Positions 32,443 through 33,851 of a stretch of DNA of 33,851 nucleotides are shown here, in pieces. A program made the position numbers and the translations under genes. This DNA comes from Methylococcaceae bacterium UBA7658 (GTDB lineage Bacteria > Pseudomonadota > Gammaproteobacteria > Methylococcales > Methylomonadaceae), in contig DLHW01000058.1 in assembly GCA_002483425.1 (NCBI GenBank), positions 1 through 33,851 of the forward strand, written 5' to 3'. A model generated the notes under the pieces. The model did no database searches. It was given only the letters and a program-made list of their open reading frames with translations, and was not told the DNA's origin. Each line of letters opens with the position of its first letter. Positions within the stretch are counted from its first letter, which is position 1.

Positions 32443-33851
32443 CTAATGGTGCTGATTGGGCGTCCCAAGCGGCTCCAAGCGATGATCCGTATCTTCCGGA
32501 CGTTCTGCACTTTCCGGGACGCCTAGAGCTACCTGAAAATCAGCATGCGCTTTAAATAAGCTGTTAGCCGCTTCAAGTGCCGCTATGGCGGCATCCCCGC
32601 TGGCAATTTCCCTTAAATTTACAAATAGAATATTGCTCGCGCCCAGATCGAACCGGGTTTGTTCGCCGACTTCCAATTCCACAGCCGTTCGATGCTGTTC
32701 TTTAGACAATTTTAAGCGTTTTCGGGCGGCTAATAGCTTGGAAAACACATCCTTAATTTCGGCGGAAATTTGATTTTCCGCCAATTGCTTTTCCCATTTC
32801 AAGCGCCGTAAATTGGCCGCTGCCGCTTGCGCACGCCCTTTCGCGACGCGTTGTTGCAAGGGTATGTCGAGGTTGACGCCGAGATACAGCTCATCTCGAT
32901 TCAGGCTGCTTTTACTTTTCCCGCTATCGAAAGCGCCTTGCACGGAAAAATCAACGCCCGGCGCTTGTTGGTTGGTTTGCAAAGCCAGTTCTGTTTCGGT
33001 TTGCTGTTGTTGCAAGCCCAAACGATTTAATTCAGGACGGCGCGATTGGGCGGTTTGTAATGCATGTTCAAAATCCAAAATTGCCTGCGGCTCTTGTTCG
33101 GGAAAACCGTCCGGCAACCTAGTTTCTTCAGGCACTACCGGGTCGCCCTTGGCATCTCGCCAGTATAAAGAAAGTTGGATCGCACTTTGTTCGAGTATCC
33201 GTTGGGCGGCAACTTGCCGCTCCCTCCGTTCGATAATCGCCCGTTGGTTGTCCAGCGCTTCGAACTGGGGAATGTCGCCGTGGGTAACGCGGTCGAGAAT
33301 GCCTTGGTTACGTTCTTCCGCTATTTTCAATAATGTTCCGGCAATCTTGAGCCGTTGCCCGGCTAAAACCCAATCCCAGTAACGGTAAGCGGCTTGACGG
33401 CGGACTTCCAGCATCGCTTGGTCGACATCGTGCCCGGCTATGAGCTTCGCTAACTCGGCTTGTTTTAATGTGGCGCGGCGGCGGTCGATTTCGCGGTTGC
33501 GCCACAACGGTACATTAACGCCGACCCGCCACTCGCCGTCCGTTGCGGTTTGGCTTTTACCTTCATAGACGGGATAATCGCCTGTACCCCGCCGCCATCC
33601 TCCAAAAAAAGTCGTCCCGAAAAATGGCGTGGGCTGTTCGAGGTTGATATCGTAATTTTCGTTTTCGTACAAACCAATAATTGACCAGCGTCCTTGTCCC
33701 TTAAGTTGGGTATCGAAACCGCCTTGTGCCGACAAATAATCCCCTTCCGTTGCCTGCCGACGTTGTTCAACCGCCAACAAAGTCGGGAACGCTTGTTCCG
33801 CCGCCTTCACGACTTCGTCCAAGGTTAAAGGGCTGACGTTTTGGGCATTTG
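32443..33851 (-). CDS. TolC-family outer-membrane efflux protein (5' end outside the window)
   Basis: The minus-strand frame stays open to the window edge, so the first codons and signal peptide are missing; 468 residues are visible. The visible part begins ...NAQNVSPLTLDEVVKAAE, the usual opening of the first TolC repeat. Two outer-membrane-efflux repeats follow, with long coiled-coil helices (for example QAELAKLIAGHDVDQAMLE and LRRLKWEKQLAENQISAEI). The C-terminal helix carries KAHADFQVALGV. The tail (HRLEPLGTPNQHH) is short and His-ended. It would form the outer channel of an RND or other tripartite pump. The partner genes, probably beyond 33851, are not seen, so its substrate is unknown. 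Confidence 0.88.
   Translation of the reverse strand, partial: NAQNVSPLTLDEVVKAAEQAFPTLLAVEQRRQATEGDYLSAQGGFDTQLKGQGRWSIIGLYENENYDINLEQPTPFFGTTFFGGWRRGTGDYPVYEGKSQTATDGEWRVGVNVPLWRNREIDRRRATLKQAELAKLIAGHDVDQAMLEVRRQAAYRYWDWVLAGQRLKIAGTLLKIAEERNQGILDRVTHGDIPQFEALDNQRAIIERRERQVAAQRILEQSAIQLSLYWRDAKGDPVVPEETRLPDGFPEQEPQAILDFEHALQTAQSRRPELNRLGLQQQQTETELALQTNQQAPGVDFSVQGAFDSGKSKSSLNRDELYLGVNLDIPLQQRVAKGRAQAAAANLRRLKWEKQLAENQISAEIKDVFSKLLAARKRLKLSKEQHRTAVELEVGEQTRFDLGASNILFVNLREIASGDAAIAALEAANSLFKAHADFQVALGVPESAERPEDTDHRLEPLGTPNQHH

Overview
The window most likely comes from a gammaproteobacterium, probably a methanotroph of the Methylococcales type. Pointers are a pyrophosphate-dependent 6-phosphofructokinase, a RegB/RegA redox system, an [4Fe-4S] APS reductase, TamA/TamB, and REP-like G-rich intergenic repeats. 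No methane monooxygenase or methanol dehydrogenase gene is present, so this assignment is inference. The DNA is ordinary chromosome: no phage, plasmid, CRISPR, rRNA or tRNA was seen.

Layout. 266-2726 (minus): a three-gene NitT/TauT-type ABC importer. 3031-4948 (minus): regB-regA. 5075-5572: a busy intergenic region with a RegA-type operator between divergent promoters. One promoter points at regBA, the other at an undescribed ~85-nt RNA with a strong terminator. 5573-7168: msrA and hslO, divergent oxidative-stress repair genes. 7221-9968: a likely operon of lipoprotein, NarX-like kinase and NarL/LuxR response regulator. 10098-10790: a secreted protein of unknown role. 10908-11499: a broken Uma2 gene. 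11611-13921 (minus): gshA-cysH, tightly coupled, sharing an overlapping divergent promoter region with recQ (13991-16165).

16166-16413 holds stacked inverted repeats between convergent genes. 16414-22172 (minus): tamA-tamB outer-membrane translocation module. 22338-22764: remnants of a carbonic anhydrase and an amidohydrolase gene. 23143-23310: a 55-residue single-span membrane protein, divergent from a PAS/sigma-54 activator (23504-24859). 25030-26285 (minus): family-4 uracil-DNA glycosylase and rimI. 26383-26510: a REP-like element with an 11-G run, ahead of a secreted HAF-repeat protein. 28030-28205: more REP-like repeats. 28304-30835 (minus): pssA and leuA, with a leucine-rich leader peptide before leuA whose predicted transcription start falls on its own ATG. 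31101-32330: pfp. 32443 to the right edge (minus): a TolC-family outer-membrane protein cut by the window end.

The genes suggest a cell managing redox state and thiols: RegBA, MsrA, Hsp33, APS reductase and glutamate-cysteine ligase. The strongest new candidates are the RegA-linked small RNA at 5453-5538 and the leucine leader at 29942-30049.
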